Shown in pieces: positions 35,623-47,031 of a stretch of 64,000 nt of DNA. Every line of letters starts with the position of its first letter. Position 1 is the stretch's first letter. The DNA is taken from contig OZ024785.1 of the NCBI GenBank assembly GCA_964017065.1, positions 6,646,167 to 6,710,166 on the forward strand. The letters run 5' to 3'. Position numbers and translations under genes: made by a program. This stretch comes from Haliclona indistincta. Taxonomy: Eukaryota > Porifera > Demospongiae > Haplosclerida > Chalinidae. Under the pieces are notes generated by a model. The model made no database searches. It was not told where the DNA came from and saw only the letters and a list, made by a program, of their open reading frames with translations.

Positions 35623-35659
35623 AGTATAATAGTACGCAATCAGAAGCTGACCACTCACC

Positions 35660-36425
35660 CAGAGGAGGTTGGAAGCATTAGTATGCGCACGTGATTTTTA
35701 GGCTGTTATTATGCGCACGTGATTTACGAATGCATAGCTAACGTTCCATCGTGAGGCGTGGCTCAATGGCGCTAGCATACAGCACTCGAAATCACCGTGG
35801 ATTCTTTCTAAAATTGTATCGCAAAGAGCTTGATTACTGGTCTTACTTAAAGTTATGATCTTAGAGTACTGGTTTAGCTATTTTGCATAGTGCACTGCAA
35901 CAGTTTCTGTGTTCTGTATGTCATGAAATTTATGAAGGAGTAGCACAGCTCCAGTAGACAGCACACTTATGCTGGGTTAAGGAATCTTTCTGCTGTGAAA
36001 CAGGTTAATTTTAAGCAACTTTCTTAGTTCTAGCTCTGACCAGGTCTCGTCAGCTGTATATTGGGTTTTGCAGATAACAATGGAGCTGTCTCTTCGCTCG
36101 CCGTTTTAAACGCCAAGATTTTGCTTCAGGACGTCTGTAGCAGACTTGTCAATAAGCTGATTGCTTGCACGAACAATAACTGTAGTGTTTTCCACTGTTG
36201 AGAATCTCTACTACTTTCTCGCCCATAGCACCTCGGGGACCCCTGGGTTGGACCGGGTAGATCGCATTTTTGTAATCTGCTTTGCAAGAGCTTTCGATTG
36301 ATACTAAATTCGTCCAATTCTGTCCAGAGAATTTGGGTAAAATTGACAGCTAAGATTCGCCATACATTTTGATTTGGAGTTGTACATGTCACGTGACTGA
36401 ATATTAATGCTTCCAACCTCCTCTG
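35660..36425. mobile_element. 766-bp inverted-repeat element
   Basis: Ends cagaggaggttggaagcatta and complement close a 766-bp insertion in the segment that otherwise reads accactcaccagtttggtg in the paralogous copies (1785-1800, 17566-17581). ccactcacc occurs on both sides, five bases away on the right, compatible with a target duplication of about 9 bp. No gene inside. Confidence 0.75.
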
Positions 36426-36543
36426 ATCTGCCACTCACCAGACACCAGTTTGGTGATGGGCGTGGCTCACGTAGTTGACACACGTGGCATGGGACTAGCA
36501 AGACGTATACAGCTAGCTAGAGCTTATCACAATTATTACAGCA

Positions 36544-37881
36544 CAAGGAGAACGGCTGGCTGGTGAGCAACGGAGTAGGCGCATTACTCCATGGTTACTC
36601 TCAGACTCTGTCTTCGTTTTCGTCCTCCACGTGGGAGGAGATCCATGGAGCAGTGATGGCGGCAATACTCCTAGTACCTGTAGTATCGGTAGGGGAATGG
36701 ACAGATAGAGTAAAGAAAAAGCTACCATAGCACAAGGAGACGAGAGTGGAAATAGTGGCTGGTGAGAAGCTGTCAATTTTTACTTCATGTTCTCTCTATC
36801 CCTCTCTCCCTTTCTCCTTACCTCTCTGTGTCAGTATCATGGTGCCTCGGTATACTGTGAGTTGAAGACATGCCTCATGAGTGGAATACACGATAATCTA
36901 GAGCGAGACTTTACCGGTGCTGATCCAGACCTCATGGAGAAGCTTAGTCGATCACGTCACAGCAGTGAAGGAGAGAAAGATCAAGAAGAGAGAGTAAGCA
37001 AGAACCTATGAGAGCACATAGCTAATGTCTACTTTCTTATAGCCCAGTTCACCGAGTGCTGCTCAAGTGTTCCATGACACTGCTGGATGGAGGAGTCTGG
37101 AGACTTTCATGAAGTAAGAACGCATTTACATAATAAATATAGTTCATAGTAAAAAATTATGATTATGTTTATTTTGAGTCTCATGCTAGAGCTCCAAACA
37201 AAATTTTACTATTATTTATGATGCTGGTAGGAAATACAGTGGAACCCCTCTTAAAGGACACCCCTCATCCCTCTACAATGGACACTTACTGAATCCCAAA
37301 TATAACCCACATAATGTATAATAAACCCCTGACCAGAGGACACCATCTCTATAATGGACGATTTTGTTGGTCCCAATGGTGTCCGCCTTAGAGAGGTTCC
37401 ACGGTAGTTCTAATCCAGTGGTAGTTGTCTTCTCATAGGGAACTGTATATTTATACACTGTTTCGATTTTTTCTCTCTCCAGTGCTTTGCAACGAGCAGT
37501 AGAGGGTTGCAGTGACTCATTCTCTCCTCACATCACTGGAGACCTGCTCCAGTTACTGTTCACTGCATTTGAACACACTAACAGATTCGTGAGAGAGACT
37601 GCCTACAATGTAACAGCCGCCATTGTGAGCTGTCCTGGTAAGGCATTGTCCATAGATTATACATCAGTCTCTCTCTTCCCTCACTCCCTCCCTCTCCCTC
37701 CCTCCCTCCTTTCCTCCTTCCCTCCTTTCCTCCCTCCCTCTCTCTCTCTCTCTCTTTCTCTCTCCCTCCCTCTCTCTCTCTCTCTCCCTCCCTCTCTCCC
37801 TCCCTCCCTCCCTCCCTCCCTCCCTCCCTCCCTCCCTCCCTCCCTCCCTCCCTCCCTCCCTCCCTCCTCCCCTCCTCCCCT

Positions 37882-37954
<73 letters not shown>

Positions 37955-38815
37955 GGTATTCCTGATGCTACATAATTAAACACATTATTGTCAGGTTCGT
38001 ATGGCAGCATCAGTTGCTACTAGACAGTTTTTGGTCCATCTTGCGAGTGATCGAAGGGCTCAGTTTATTCCCTCACTGTTGCCGGCAATGTGTCTCAACA
38101 GGTGTGGCGCACCTCATGGTGTTGCTGTGCTGTCATGGCGTCTTGCTGCAGGTACTATGTTGCTGAGGGAGTGAAGCTTTACTCACAGGAGACGTGGCGC
38201 CTGGTGACTGAAGGGAAGGGAGTGAGGATGGTAGAGGAGAACATATCAGCTGTGGTTAGGACAGCATCTCTTTTTATTTTCTGCCAGTTCCTGATCTCGT
38301 TTCACTTATCTCTTGTAGGTTCAGTTCTATGTTAAGCAGAGTGAGGCGTCTAATCATGCAGTGCGTGAGGCAGCGTGTGCCTGTATTGCTGAGCTGGGTA
38401 GCAAGGTCAACAAGGAGTGCCTGCGACCATACATACCTCAACTAATGTCTACCTTGATCGATTGCTTCAACGACGACAGCTGGCCAGTCAGAGACTGTGA
38501 GAATAACACGCTTCTTCATTTCACCATTTTCTATCTACTTTTATTTTGTTTTCTAGCTGCTTGTCTTGCGTGCGGCAACTTTATCACTTGTTTTCCTGAC
38601 GAGTGCTTGTCATATCTGAATGACCTGTTCAGTCTCTTTCTCGCTAATCTAGAGGACAGTATACCATCCGTTAGACAAGGAGCAGCTTGTTGTGAAGGCT
38701 TATGGTAAGATGGATAAGGTGTTGGGTGTGGTTAGGGAGGGGCTACCACTGGTTGCTAAACAACCTGAAACATCAGAAGAGAGGTTTGGGAGTGTCTGGT
38801 GTGGTACCAATATTC

Positions 38816-38853
<38 letters not shown>

Positions 38854-39853
38854 TGTGTAGTCCTCCACTCCATCATCCTGGTATACACTCCTCTCCTGCT
38901 GTGTTTGGTGTGGTCAGGAGAACCAGTGAGAGTGATGTTGATGCTCACTCTAACCAACAGGTACATTACACAGTGTTGTGATGTGTGCTACGCTCATCTG
39001 TCTTGTTAGATGTATTCATGTGGTTCACTGGCTCCCAAGATGAAGCGTGGTGGTGGATGCATGGACAGTCACTTCCACAAGCCAGCTGAACCATGAGAGA
39101 AGAGCGAAGGGTGGGCATTGATTCTCCCTCCCTCCCTCTCTCTCTCTCTTTCGCACATGCAACGCACGCTTCTTCTCTCTCTCTCTATTCTAGTTGTGTC
39201 CATCTGTTAGCTGAGCTCAGCAAGATAGCGGGATGTAACGAGGCTGTTAGTAGTCTATTACCTGTGTTAGCTGACACTACTAGATACAAGCAATACAGAC
39301 ATCACTATAACCTGTTTGAAACAGTACTGAAACAGGTTTGAATAGTCTATGAAATGATCTCCACATATCCAATTGTCTCATGCACAGATACCACTTGGTA
39401 AGAGAATATTCAAACGGCACATTGAGCTGTTCTTTGATCCACTGTTTTTACTCTATTGTGAGCCCCTTCAAATATTCCTTGTGACTGTTTCATGTATGAC
39501 TTCTTTTTGTACTATCCAGTCATCTGCTAGTCCTCAGTTGAGAGCAGCTGGTGTTGACTGCTTGGGTCAGCTAACACAGCAGTTAGGGAGGAATATAGTA
39601 CGAGGCAGAGTAGAGCAACACAACCCGCCAACGTGAGCATTGCAATTTTGATATAATTACGTGTTTAAGTGAACCGTGTTACTGATAGTCAGTCATCAGA
39701 GTGTCATAATAAACTGCTTTATGTTGTCATTGTTAGTTGCTGCATGTCATTTGTACACGAGCCAGTATAGCTGAGCAAATGACCAATGCTGTTCTTCCTT
39801 TTGCAGTTATGGTACCACAGTTTGATCAGTACTGCAGTGCTGCCCATTTCTGA
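36544..39853 (+). pseudogene. HEAT-repeat gene, unit 3 copy (HEAT2), disrupted
   Basis: The first exon (from about 36550) is open here and encodes ENGWLVSNGVGALLHGYSQT and onward. Further exons: 36835-36993, 37043-37113, 37483-37637, 37995-38101, 38152-38254, 38319-38496, 38557-38704, 38861-38960, 39010-39110, 39194-39335, 39388-39457, 39520-39632 and about 39807-39853. Lesions: the exon after the CT tract is cut to a few codons then stops, a 14-base deletion near 38685, loss of the next intron boundary, TGG to TGA near 39094, and an extra T near 39450. It preserves the empty site for retrotransposon 1. Confidence 0.8.
37676..37954 (+). repeat. (CT)n / (CCCT)n tract ending at a splice acceptor
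   Basis: About 280 bases of pure pyrimidine with CCT, CCCT and CT subrepeats, ending in ccag before the truncated HEAT2 exon. Corresponds to 23881-24202 in unit 2 but with a different internal pattern, so it has evolved since duplication. Confidence 0.95.
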
Positions 39854-40038
39854 GTACAGAATACTTCAGAGGATTGATTCATGTATTTATTTCAAATAAA
39901 CTTTTACTATTACTAAGTGTTTATTCAGTTTAGTATACAAGCCAATGTCAATCATTTCTTAAAGTGTACATACTACCTGCAGAAAACAAGAAAAACATTA
40001 CTATTATACCATAAAAATTCACTCAGTTACTGGATGCA

Positions 40039-41944
40039 TCACTCGTCGATTCTACTTTCTTTTTCTTGGGCAGTTTCAGTGACAGCCCTCAAACTGTATA
40101 AATACATACATTCTGTAATAGAAAATTCAACTTGAGGTTACGTACTTGACTGCGTTTGATGATTCTTTCATCAGTGGTGGTCTGATACAATTCCACACAA
40201 TATAAGCTGTGAGTACAATGCTGACAACTGTTAGTAGGATTACTAACAATCCCATGATAATAGCTGCTATTCCAGCTTGTGATAGTTGAGAAGGCGATGG
40301 TGGTGGTGGTTGTGATGGTGGTGGTGGTGATTGTGATGGTGGTGATTGTGATGGTGGTGGTGATTGTGATTGTGATGGCGTAGATGATGATATACATCTG
40401 TTTAACCCTATAACATAACAATGGTAATCACAGTGCCATTACCGTAGATTGGGAAATTTTCGGCGTTAGAATATTTCGTCGTCAAGAGTTCATGAACTTA
40501 ATGAACTCTTGTCGTCGTTCATCCTTGTAACGAAAATTTAACAATGTGCATTTGTATTATACACATGCAGCTAGCGATGAAAATTAAACAATGCGAAATT
40601 TAACAGACGAAAATTTCCCGATTTACGGTAGTTCACATACTTTGACAAGTCTGAGCCAGAGTATCTAAAGGATTATAAGACATAAATTATTTTGCATTCA
40701 CACCTACATGTATCTGTGCTTGCAAACCTGCACAAGCTGATTGTGATGTGTTAAATCCAGCAGCATTAGTGATGTTGACAGTAGCAGTAATGATTTCAGT
40801 TGCTGGAACAGAGCACATCATTGATCTAGTGTTGTTACTGGATTGATGTGTTGATGATGTAGTACATGTTATAGTAGACATAGTGATGGGAGGAGTACAT
40901 ACACCTCCAATAGGTGGACTGGTTGCCTGGAATAAAATTTAATACGTTATGTGAACCATATCATATTGTACCAGGAATGAGATGTTGTAGGTAGTGTTGG
41001 TATCACATGAACTATTAAGAAGTACTATGGTGACTTCAAGAGTAGTGCCTATGACATTACAGTATCATCATCAAATTTTATATAGGTAAAAAATGCTCTA
41101 AATATTTCTTACTGCTATCAATGATGATGTCTTGACTGGTTGTGTTATCTCCAAGGTGATCGATGCAGTACACAGTAGCAGTGATTGGCTTTTTTTCTAT
41201 TGATACATTAATATTTGTGGTATTAGTTGACATTGATTCATTGCCGGTAGATAGCTGTACGGTGTAGTTGTCACAACATTCGGGTGACACTATTGGAGGA
41301 TTCCAGGACAACTGCGCACTGCCTTGAGAGAACTTGCATGCCAAGCGTGTCCATGAGGGACTAGATGGACCTATTTTGTAGTTAAAAGGAAGTGATTACT
41401 ATTTTTTTCTGAGCTTACTTTTGGTGATTATAGTGATGTTTGGTTGTTTATCTCCATCTGAGCAAGCAAAAAATGACTTCTCCAAGATTTTATCTGAAGC
41501 TGTTGAAATGTAGACCCGAGCACTGGAAACATTTTTGATACTGTTCAAAGTTAACGTTGTGGATCCCAATGTATCATTATCATTAACAGAGGCAACTCCA
41601 TTAAAGCAAAAGCTGTCACCTCTGCCATTCTGCCACATCAAGAAACCTTTGCTTGTTGTAGTGGTACATACAATAAACGCAGTTGTTCCTCTGCATACAG
41701 ATGCTACACCGGAGCTATTTTCAAGATGAATATCTGCATTGATTATGATATTAAACAGCATAGGTATATATAAACTTTCAATAAAATACTGTTTTTGTAT
41801 GCTATTTCGCTTGCTAGATGCGTTTTGGACAGATATCTTAAGCTATCTGTCTCTCACTCACTTACCGGTTGCAAACGTAGTAGCTAGCAAGGCTAATATA
41901 GCCCAAACGACTGGTTGGGACGGACTCAGTGTCTTTGGGTCCAT
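40039..41944 (-). CDS. A-type single-pass receptor with Ser/Pro/Gln stalk (gene E)
   Basis: Eight exons join into 423 codons: 41866-41944, 41419-41733, 41113-41370, 40972-41048, 40728-40926, 40641-40664, 40146-40407 and 40039-40093. Signal anchor-like leader with VVWAILALLATTFA; Ig-like exon (AFIVCTTT, GFLMW, FFACSDG); FN3 exon (ACKFSQGSAQLSW); second FN3 in exons 4-5; the 24-base DTLAQTCQ exon. Exon 7 has a low-complexity stalk of repeated SQSPPP-type units directly before the helix AGIAAIIMGLLVILLTVV. The last exon gives a charged tail ending ESRIDE. The stalk repeat may vary between alleles. It is orthologous in position to A and C and divergent from P3, now 12.7 kb away. Confidence 0.87.
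40440..40630. mobile_element. 190-bp MITE in an intron of gene E
   Basis: Ends accgtagattgggaaattttcg and cgaaaatttcccgatttacggt are inverted, and an inner palindrome (aagagttcatgaac) lies between. The TIRs abut intron sequence between the membrane exon and the 24-base exon. Confidence 0.82.
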
Positions 41945-44681
41945 ATCGCACGGCCGGCAAGGCATAGGCTAGGCGGCTGCAGGAATATGAAGTTGCCCGG
42001 GCGCGGGAAAAATGTTGCATTAATGATATTCATATGGGGTGTGGCCAGCTCAGCGAGCATGAGGTAGGTTCTGCGCGCGAAGCTAGCTAAGAACGAGCTC
42101 ATCTACTTGGTCTCACAGCTTCGAAGATAAGTCTCGTTACTACAAGACTATTTATCCTTGAACACTGCACGTTTTGTACGTTGCGCACGCGCATCAACAT
42201 AATAAATCTATGCATCAACATTTCAGCAAATCAAACAGCTCAAGAGTGTTTGTTTCTGCCACTATTGCCGACCCTGTCAATGTTTCTTTAATACAGCAGT
42301 GCAAGATGCTAGAATCTATCATCGGGGTTTCACTTGTAAATCAGTGTCTACACTCACCTGATGACGCTCTTGATCTAATATCCACAAGTAAGGCTGACAT
42401 TCTCCGTCAAGATGAGTAGATAGTAGCACTATAATGAAATGCATGCGCATAATCAAATAAAAAAATTTTACTACATTGGATAATACTAGAGTTCAATGGA
42501 ACACATACCCGTGCGCTGACTCATGCATGTATTCGTTTAGTATACATGTACACAATAGTGTTTGAAGAAGCCTGATTTGTAGACTTAATTGTTCATGTAC
42601 GTTTATTATCCTATTCTGATCATGATGTAGCATTTTCTCTATAAGATGGTGTAATATTATGTAAAATTTTCAGTCACACATAATCACGGCCTGAACTTCA
42701 ACCTTCGAAAATATGTAAGTCAATATCAACAACTAATGAACACATACCCGTGCACTGAGCTAAGATCTACATACTTAGTACACGCATGATTAATCCAGCA
42801 TTACTGCAATAGCTACAGCTCCAGATAAATTGAGACTGAGTGAGGACGTCGATATGGATAGGAGGTTGGGTGACACACCCACAATACCGTAAAGTGCTCT
42901 TACAAGGACATGTAACTTTAGAAAGCCATGGATTAGCCGCTCGAGCAAGGCTTGCCAGCACAGAAAACGTCTTCATAGTACTATAAATTCAGTGGAGAAG
43001 CTGCAGAGAGTGTTTTGGTGGAGATTTTCGAGCTGTAAGACGCAAACAGACGTGTTTTTTGACGACACACACACACACACACATATACGTACACAGACGG
43101 ACACAAACGCATAACCCTGGCGCATACTGCGCACGGGTAATCAAATGATAAAAATAAATATAAAAAATGATATACTAGCTAATCATGAGACTTAATAATA
43201 GCAATACAAGCCCCCAAATAGAATATTCTATAATGAGATTCATAGATTGTTAATTTTGAAAGCGTGTTACCTTTACATGCAAGCAATGTGTGCATGCAAG
43301 TTGATTAACTTTGTTGCAATTACATCACTTCACACTGATTTGTGTATGATAGAAGCAGCTTGAAGCTTTTGGTTCATGTTTACATTCTGTTTTTATCACT
43401 GAGAAGAATGTTCAAGAAAGTAAATAAATTCTTTAGTTTACCATTCTTTTTCCTAAAACCTGTTGATAATGCATTTGATGATGTGCTTGACTACCTCTTT
43501 ACACATTTATTTTAATGACCAAGAAGGGTGTTGTCAAAATCTTTTGCAACAACTTTAAATCTACCAATATGATAGCACAAATTGCAGTTGCAGTTCATTG
43601 CAGTTGCAATTGTGGCCACAATTCATTATTAATCTCAAGCAATAATTTGACTATTGAGTATTAAAATGGTTTTGTATTAGCCTTGGTGTGTTATGGAGGG
43701 TTAACATGCAATCAATGTTTCTATTAATTTTGATAATGAAACTGGAGTTCAGTTTAGATGGTAGCTCATCTGGTCACCCTTGGGCCAGTAAAGTTGGATG
43801 GTTTGATTTAGGCAAACTTTAATCAGGTGGCCTGTATTACAAGATGTGAAACTCATTGCAGTTGGGACTCTAGCATGTGGCCGTCTTAGAGAGGTGACCA
43901 TTGACAGTTGCAAGTAGCTCAGCTAGGTTTCAAGGTTCTGTCAAATTGTCAATTTTGTAACATTAATACCTGCTTTAAAATCAAGCACCACACCATGCAC
44001 TGCATCTGCTAGTATAATAATACAGTAACAATGATTAGAGCTACATTGCATGAGCTAAGTGGCATAAAACTTTGATTTGAATATGTAGTAGTAAGGACTG
44101 CTAGTGCTGCTAAATGTAACTGAAGGCAGTTATTGTCAGAGAGGGATTTGACAAATTTACTCAAAATTGTCCATTTATTATAAACTTCAGACTGTCTCTA
44201 CTGCAGAATAATTCTAAACACTTTGAGTAACAAGGGTAAGAAGATCACTGCTTTATATAAGCGAATTAGCTATACCAGAATTAATGATAACCAAATGAAA
44301 TGAATTATTCATGATACATTAAGTAATTCACTTTTCTATTCTTATTTCTCTTGAGGTAGTAGTGCACAGTTACAAACATCATCAATGCTTTTAGTGATTC
44401 CAATTCTTCCATAAATTTGAAGTTTTGCATTTTAGATTGTAGAAAATAATTGTTAAAATTTTGACGGACATAATTAACCATTAATTAACATTTAAAAGAC
44501 CAAGGGTTAAAATTATGGTGTGGCTCAATATCCGAATCTTTTTGTAACACCTTTAGTAACATGTATAACAAGTTTGGTGCTTTTATCACAAAATGCATAA
44601 TACTTGTGGAATTTTAAACTGAGCTGCCTCACTATACGAATCCCACTATGCACCGCGAAGCATTCCATACATACAACAGTA
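41945..44681. other. Gene-poor AT-rich spacer
   Basis: Bases 42095-42180 repeat 1955-2050 in reverse complement. Two segments near 42500 and 42740 share aacacatacccgtgc, with gcacgggtaatc near 43130 as a possible inverted end. A short (CA)n tract lies at 43069-43083. I see no exon from 43140 to 44680. Confidence 0.5.
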
Positions 44682-44797
44682 ATTATGCCTCGGTGGGCGG
44701 AGCCACGAGGCATACAGTAATCGTGGTGTCACGGCGTCAGTCATTCTGTCATTATGCCGAGGTGTGGGCGGAGCCACGAGGCATACAGTAGTCTGTT

Positions 44798-44888
<91 letters not shown>

Positions 44889-45289
44889 GCAATGCGTATC
44901 TCAGCAACCGCTTGCTACTAAGCGCTGAAACTTGCAATACAGGTAGATCTCGATAGTTTATGAAAATCAAATTTGACAGATTTGCTATTAAAGCCTTTGT
45001 TTTGAAGTTATGGCGTGATTTGCTAACCTAAACAGCCGTCTGGAGCGCTCGGGCCTACTTCATAGACAAAACTGTCTACAGATGGCTACAGTACAACTTG
45101 AAGGCTTGATCTGTGATAGTACAGCTCGCGCGACTCCATTGGCAGCAGTGAAACTAGCGAGCGAAAGCGTGTTTGAGTTCACTTAGCTGCTCGACAGGTG
45201 AGCCTGAGCGAGCAGAGCAGTTACAGTCACGCCCAGCTACATTATTCTGTTTGGCTTCAATACAACTATTGTACAACAGCTTGTACAGC
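44682..45289. repeat. R2-related repeat with long (GT)n tract
   Basis: Two near-copies of gcctcggtgggcggagccac lie at about 44686 and 44757. A (GT)n run fills 44802-44886. The segment after it (actaagcgctgaaac) matches R2 at 575-600. Thr-His open frames on the minus strand are products of the (GT)n tract. Confidence 0.7.
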
Positions 45290-45525
45290 TGCTGGATAGC
45301 TGCCACTAGCCTGCGCTTCCGTAGAACTGTTGCTATGATCTGCTGCTTGCCTGCTGCTGCTGCTGCTGCTGCTGGATAGCTGCTACTAGCCTGTGCTTCC
45401 ATAGCACTGTTGCTATGATCTGCTGCTGCTGCTGCTGCTGGATAGCTGCTACTAGCCTGTGCTTCCATAGCACTGTTGCTATGATCTGCTGCTGCTGCTG
45501 GATAGCTACCACTAGCCTGCGCTTC
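45290..45525. repeat. Minisatellite with (CTG)n core, target of retrotransposon 2
   Basis: Units of about 60-70 bases contain actagcctg(t/c)gcttccatagcactg and a variable gctgctgctg run. The array continues at 50453-50690, beyond retrotransposon 2, so the retroelement inserted into it. Confidence 0.85.
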
Positions 45526-45675
45526 TGTAACAGTACTGTGATTAATGATATTCATTTGTTGTATTGTCATTGTTATGGACCCATTAGTGTTATGATGAAC
45601 GACTACTATAAATGTTCTGTAAATAATCACATTGATGTTATGTTTTGGAATAGCTCTCACTGAAATATAGTTACA
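45526..45675 (+). repeat. 5' LTR of retrotransposon 2
   Basis: 150 bp starting tgtaacagtactg and ending agttaca. Unusually short for the group. Confidence 0.94.
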
Positions 45676-45694
45676 TTGGCGTAGTCGGTAGGAT

Positions 45695-46468
45695 ATGGCA
45701 ACCAGACCAGTGGTGTTACCTGATACGTGGAGCGGAGATCCTGGAGCGCCCTCGTGGACGGACTGGAAATACCACTTCGAGAACGTCGCTGCAGTGAACT
45801 CGTGGTCTGGCGAACAAAAGTTGCAGTGGTTGCGGGTTCGACTGACTGGTCGTGCGCAGAAGGCCGTCCATCACCTGACTGGAGACTCAGCTGCCTCGTA
45901 CGATGCGACCGTAAAAGCCCTGGACGAAAAATTTGAACCGGCAAGCAGGAAGACTCTATTCCAGGCTGAGTTCCAGACAAGAAAGAAAAAACGATCAGAA
46001 ACTTGGTCCGAATTTGCTGACGACCTCAAGACGCTCGCTGAAAAAGGTTTCCCAGACCTGGAGGAGAAGGCACGCGAACAGCTTGCGTTGCACACTTACT
46101 TCCAGCAACTGGATCCACCACAAGTTGCCTTCAGTGTTAAACAGAAGCAACCGAAGAATCTCGACGAAGCGGTGACGGTGACGATTGAAATGGAGAGCTA
46201 TCTACCAGCCTCGGCCTCGCGAAGCACAGTTGCCATGTGCCAGGGAGAAGAAAACAGCCCGGTTCCAGTTGCTCCGGTTTCCGAGACTACAGCTAAACTC
46301 ACGAGCCTGGTCGAACGACTCGCCGATCGGGTAGAGAAACTTGAGACATCGACGAGACAGCAGCGGCGATACCCTCGCGCACCCCGAGGAGGACTCTGTT
46401 GGAGCTGTGGGAAACCTGGGCACATAGCCAGGAACTGCTCTCAAACTGCTCAAGGACAGGGAAACTAG
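45695..46468 (+). CDS. Retrotransposon 2 gag
   Basis: 257 codons beginning MATRPVVLPDTW, about 19 bases after the 5' LTR. A helical gag domain is followed by a short coiled segment (LVERLADRVEKLE) and one zinc knuckle CWSCGKPGHIARNC (C-X2-C-X4-H-X4-C) near the C terminus. The protease frame overlaps the last 70 bases in the -1 frame, as expected for gag-to-pol frameshifting in this group. Confidence 0.93.
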   Translation: MATRPVVLPDTWSGDPGAPSWTDWKYHFENVAAVNSWSGEQKLQWLRVRLTGRAQKAVHHLTGDSAASYDATVKALDEKFEPASRKTLFQAEFQTRKKKRSETWSEFADDLKTLAEKGFPDLEEKAREQLALHTYFQQLDPPQVAFSVKQKQPKNLDEAVTVTIEMESYLPASASRSTVAMCQGEENSPVPVAPVSETTAKLTSLVERLADRVEKLETSTRQQRRYPRAPRGGLCWSCGKPGHIARNCSQTAQGQGN

Positions 46469-47031
46469 ACACCCTCAGCGCCAAGAGCCAAGCGTCTGAG
46501 GGTGAACCAAATAAGGCTCATGATAATGGACCCATGCTAGTTTCACCAGTAACCCCTACTAGCGGAGGCTACTATTTTGATTGCACTATCAATTGTGTTC
46601 AAGTTTCGTTTTTGGTTGATACTGGGGCGGCGGTTACTCTTATAAGGAGAGATCTCTGGGAACGCGTCACCGAAAACCCCGAGACTCTGCAGCCTTCTTC
46701 AGCAATTCAATTAGTTGGGGTGGATGGATCTCCATTGACAGTCCACGGTACCACTTCAATAGATCTTTTCGTCAAGGAGCACTACATAAATACTGACGTT
46801 GTTGTGGTCAGCCCGCTCACTACTGAGGCTATTCTGGGACTAGATTTTCTACAGAAACATCGAGCACAGATCGATTTGCCATGCAGGCAGACAGCTTTGT
46901 TTGATGGACAAGGGAATCACGCTACCCATACGGGCCCCGCCCAATCGACCACTACCATCTTCAAGAATCACTGTCCATGCTGTCGAGAAGATAGAAATAC
47001 CACCGATGAGTACGACAGATGTAATGGCTAG
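46399..47031 (+). CDS. Retrotransposon 2 aspartic protease frame
   Basis: An open frame of 210 codons overlaps gag by 70 bases in the -1 frame. The catalytic signature is FLVDTGAAVTLI near residues 71-82, and a second landmark AILGLDFL is about 60 residues later. Homology moves to another frame at about 46878-46885, after which this frame encodes unrelated residues and stops. The switch to the pol frame is +1, which is unusual between protease and RT; a single-base indel is more likely than programmed shifting. Confidence 0.85.
   Translation: MELWETWAHSQELLSNCSRTGKLDTLSAKSQASEGEPNKAHDNGPMLVSPVTPTSGGYYFDCTINCVQVSFLVDTGAAVTLIRRDLWERVTENPETLQPSSAIQLVGVDGSPLTVHGTTSIDLFVKEHYINTDVVVVSPLTTEAILGLDFLQKHRAQIDLPCRQTALFDGQGNHATHTGPAQSTTTIFKNHCPCCREDRNTTDEYDRCNG

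Noticed and set aside
37681..38010. Glu/Arg/Gly-rich open frame on the minus strand
   Set aside because: It is the complement of the CT/CCCT tract; no coding support.
44752..44970. Thr-His repeat protein on the minus strand
   Set aside because: It is a translation of the (GT)n microsatellite.
45154..45663. Ala/Ser/Tyr repeat protein (168 residues) on the minus strand
   Set aside because: It translates the CTG minisatellite and reads into the LTR of retrotransposon 2.
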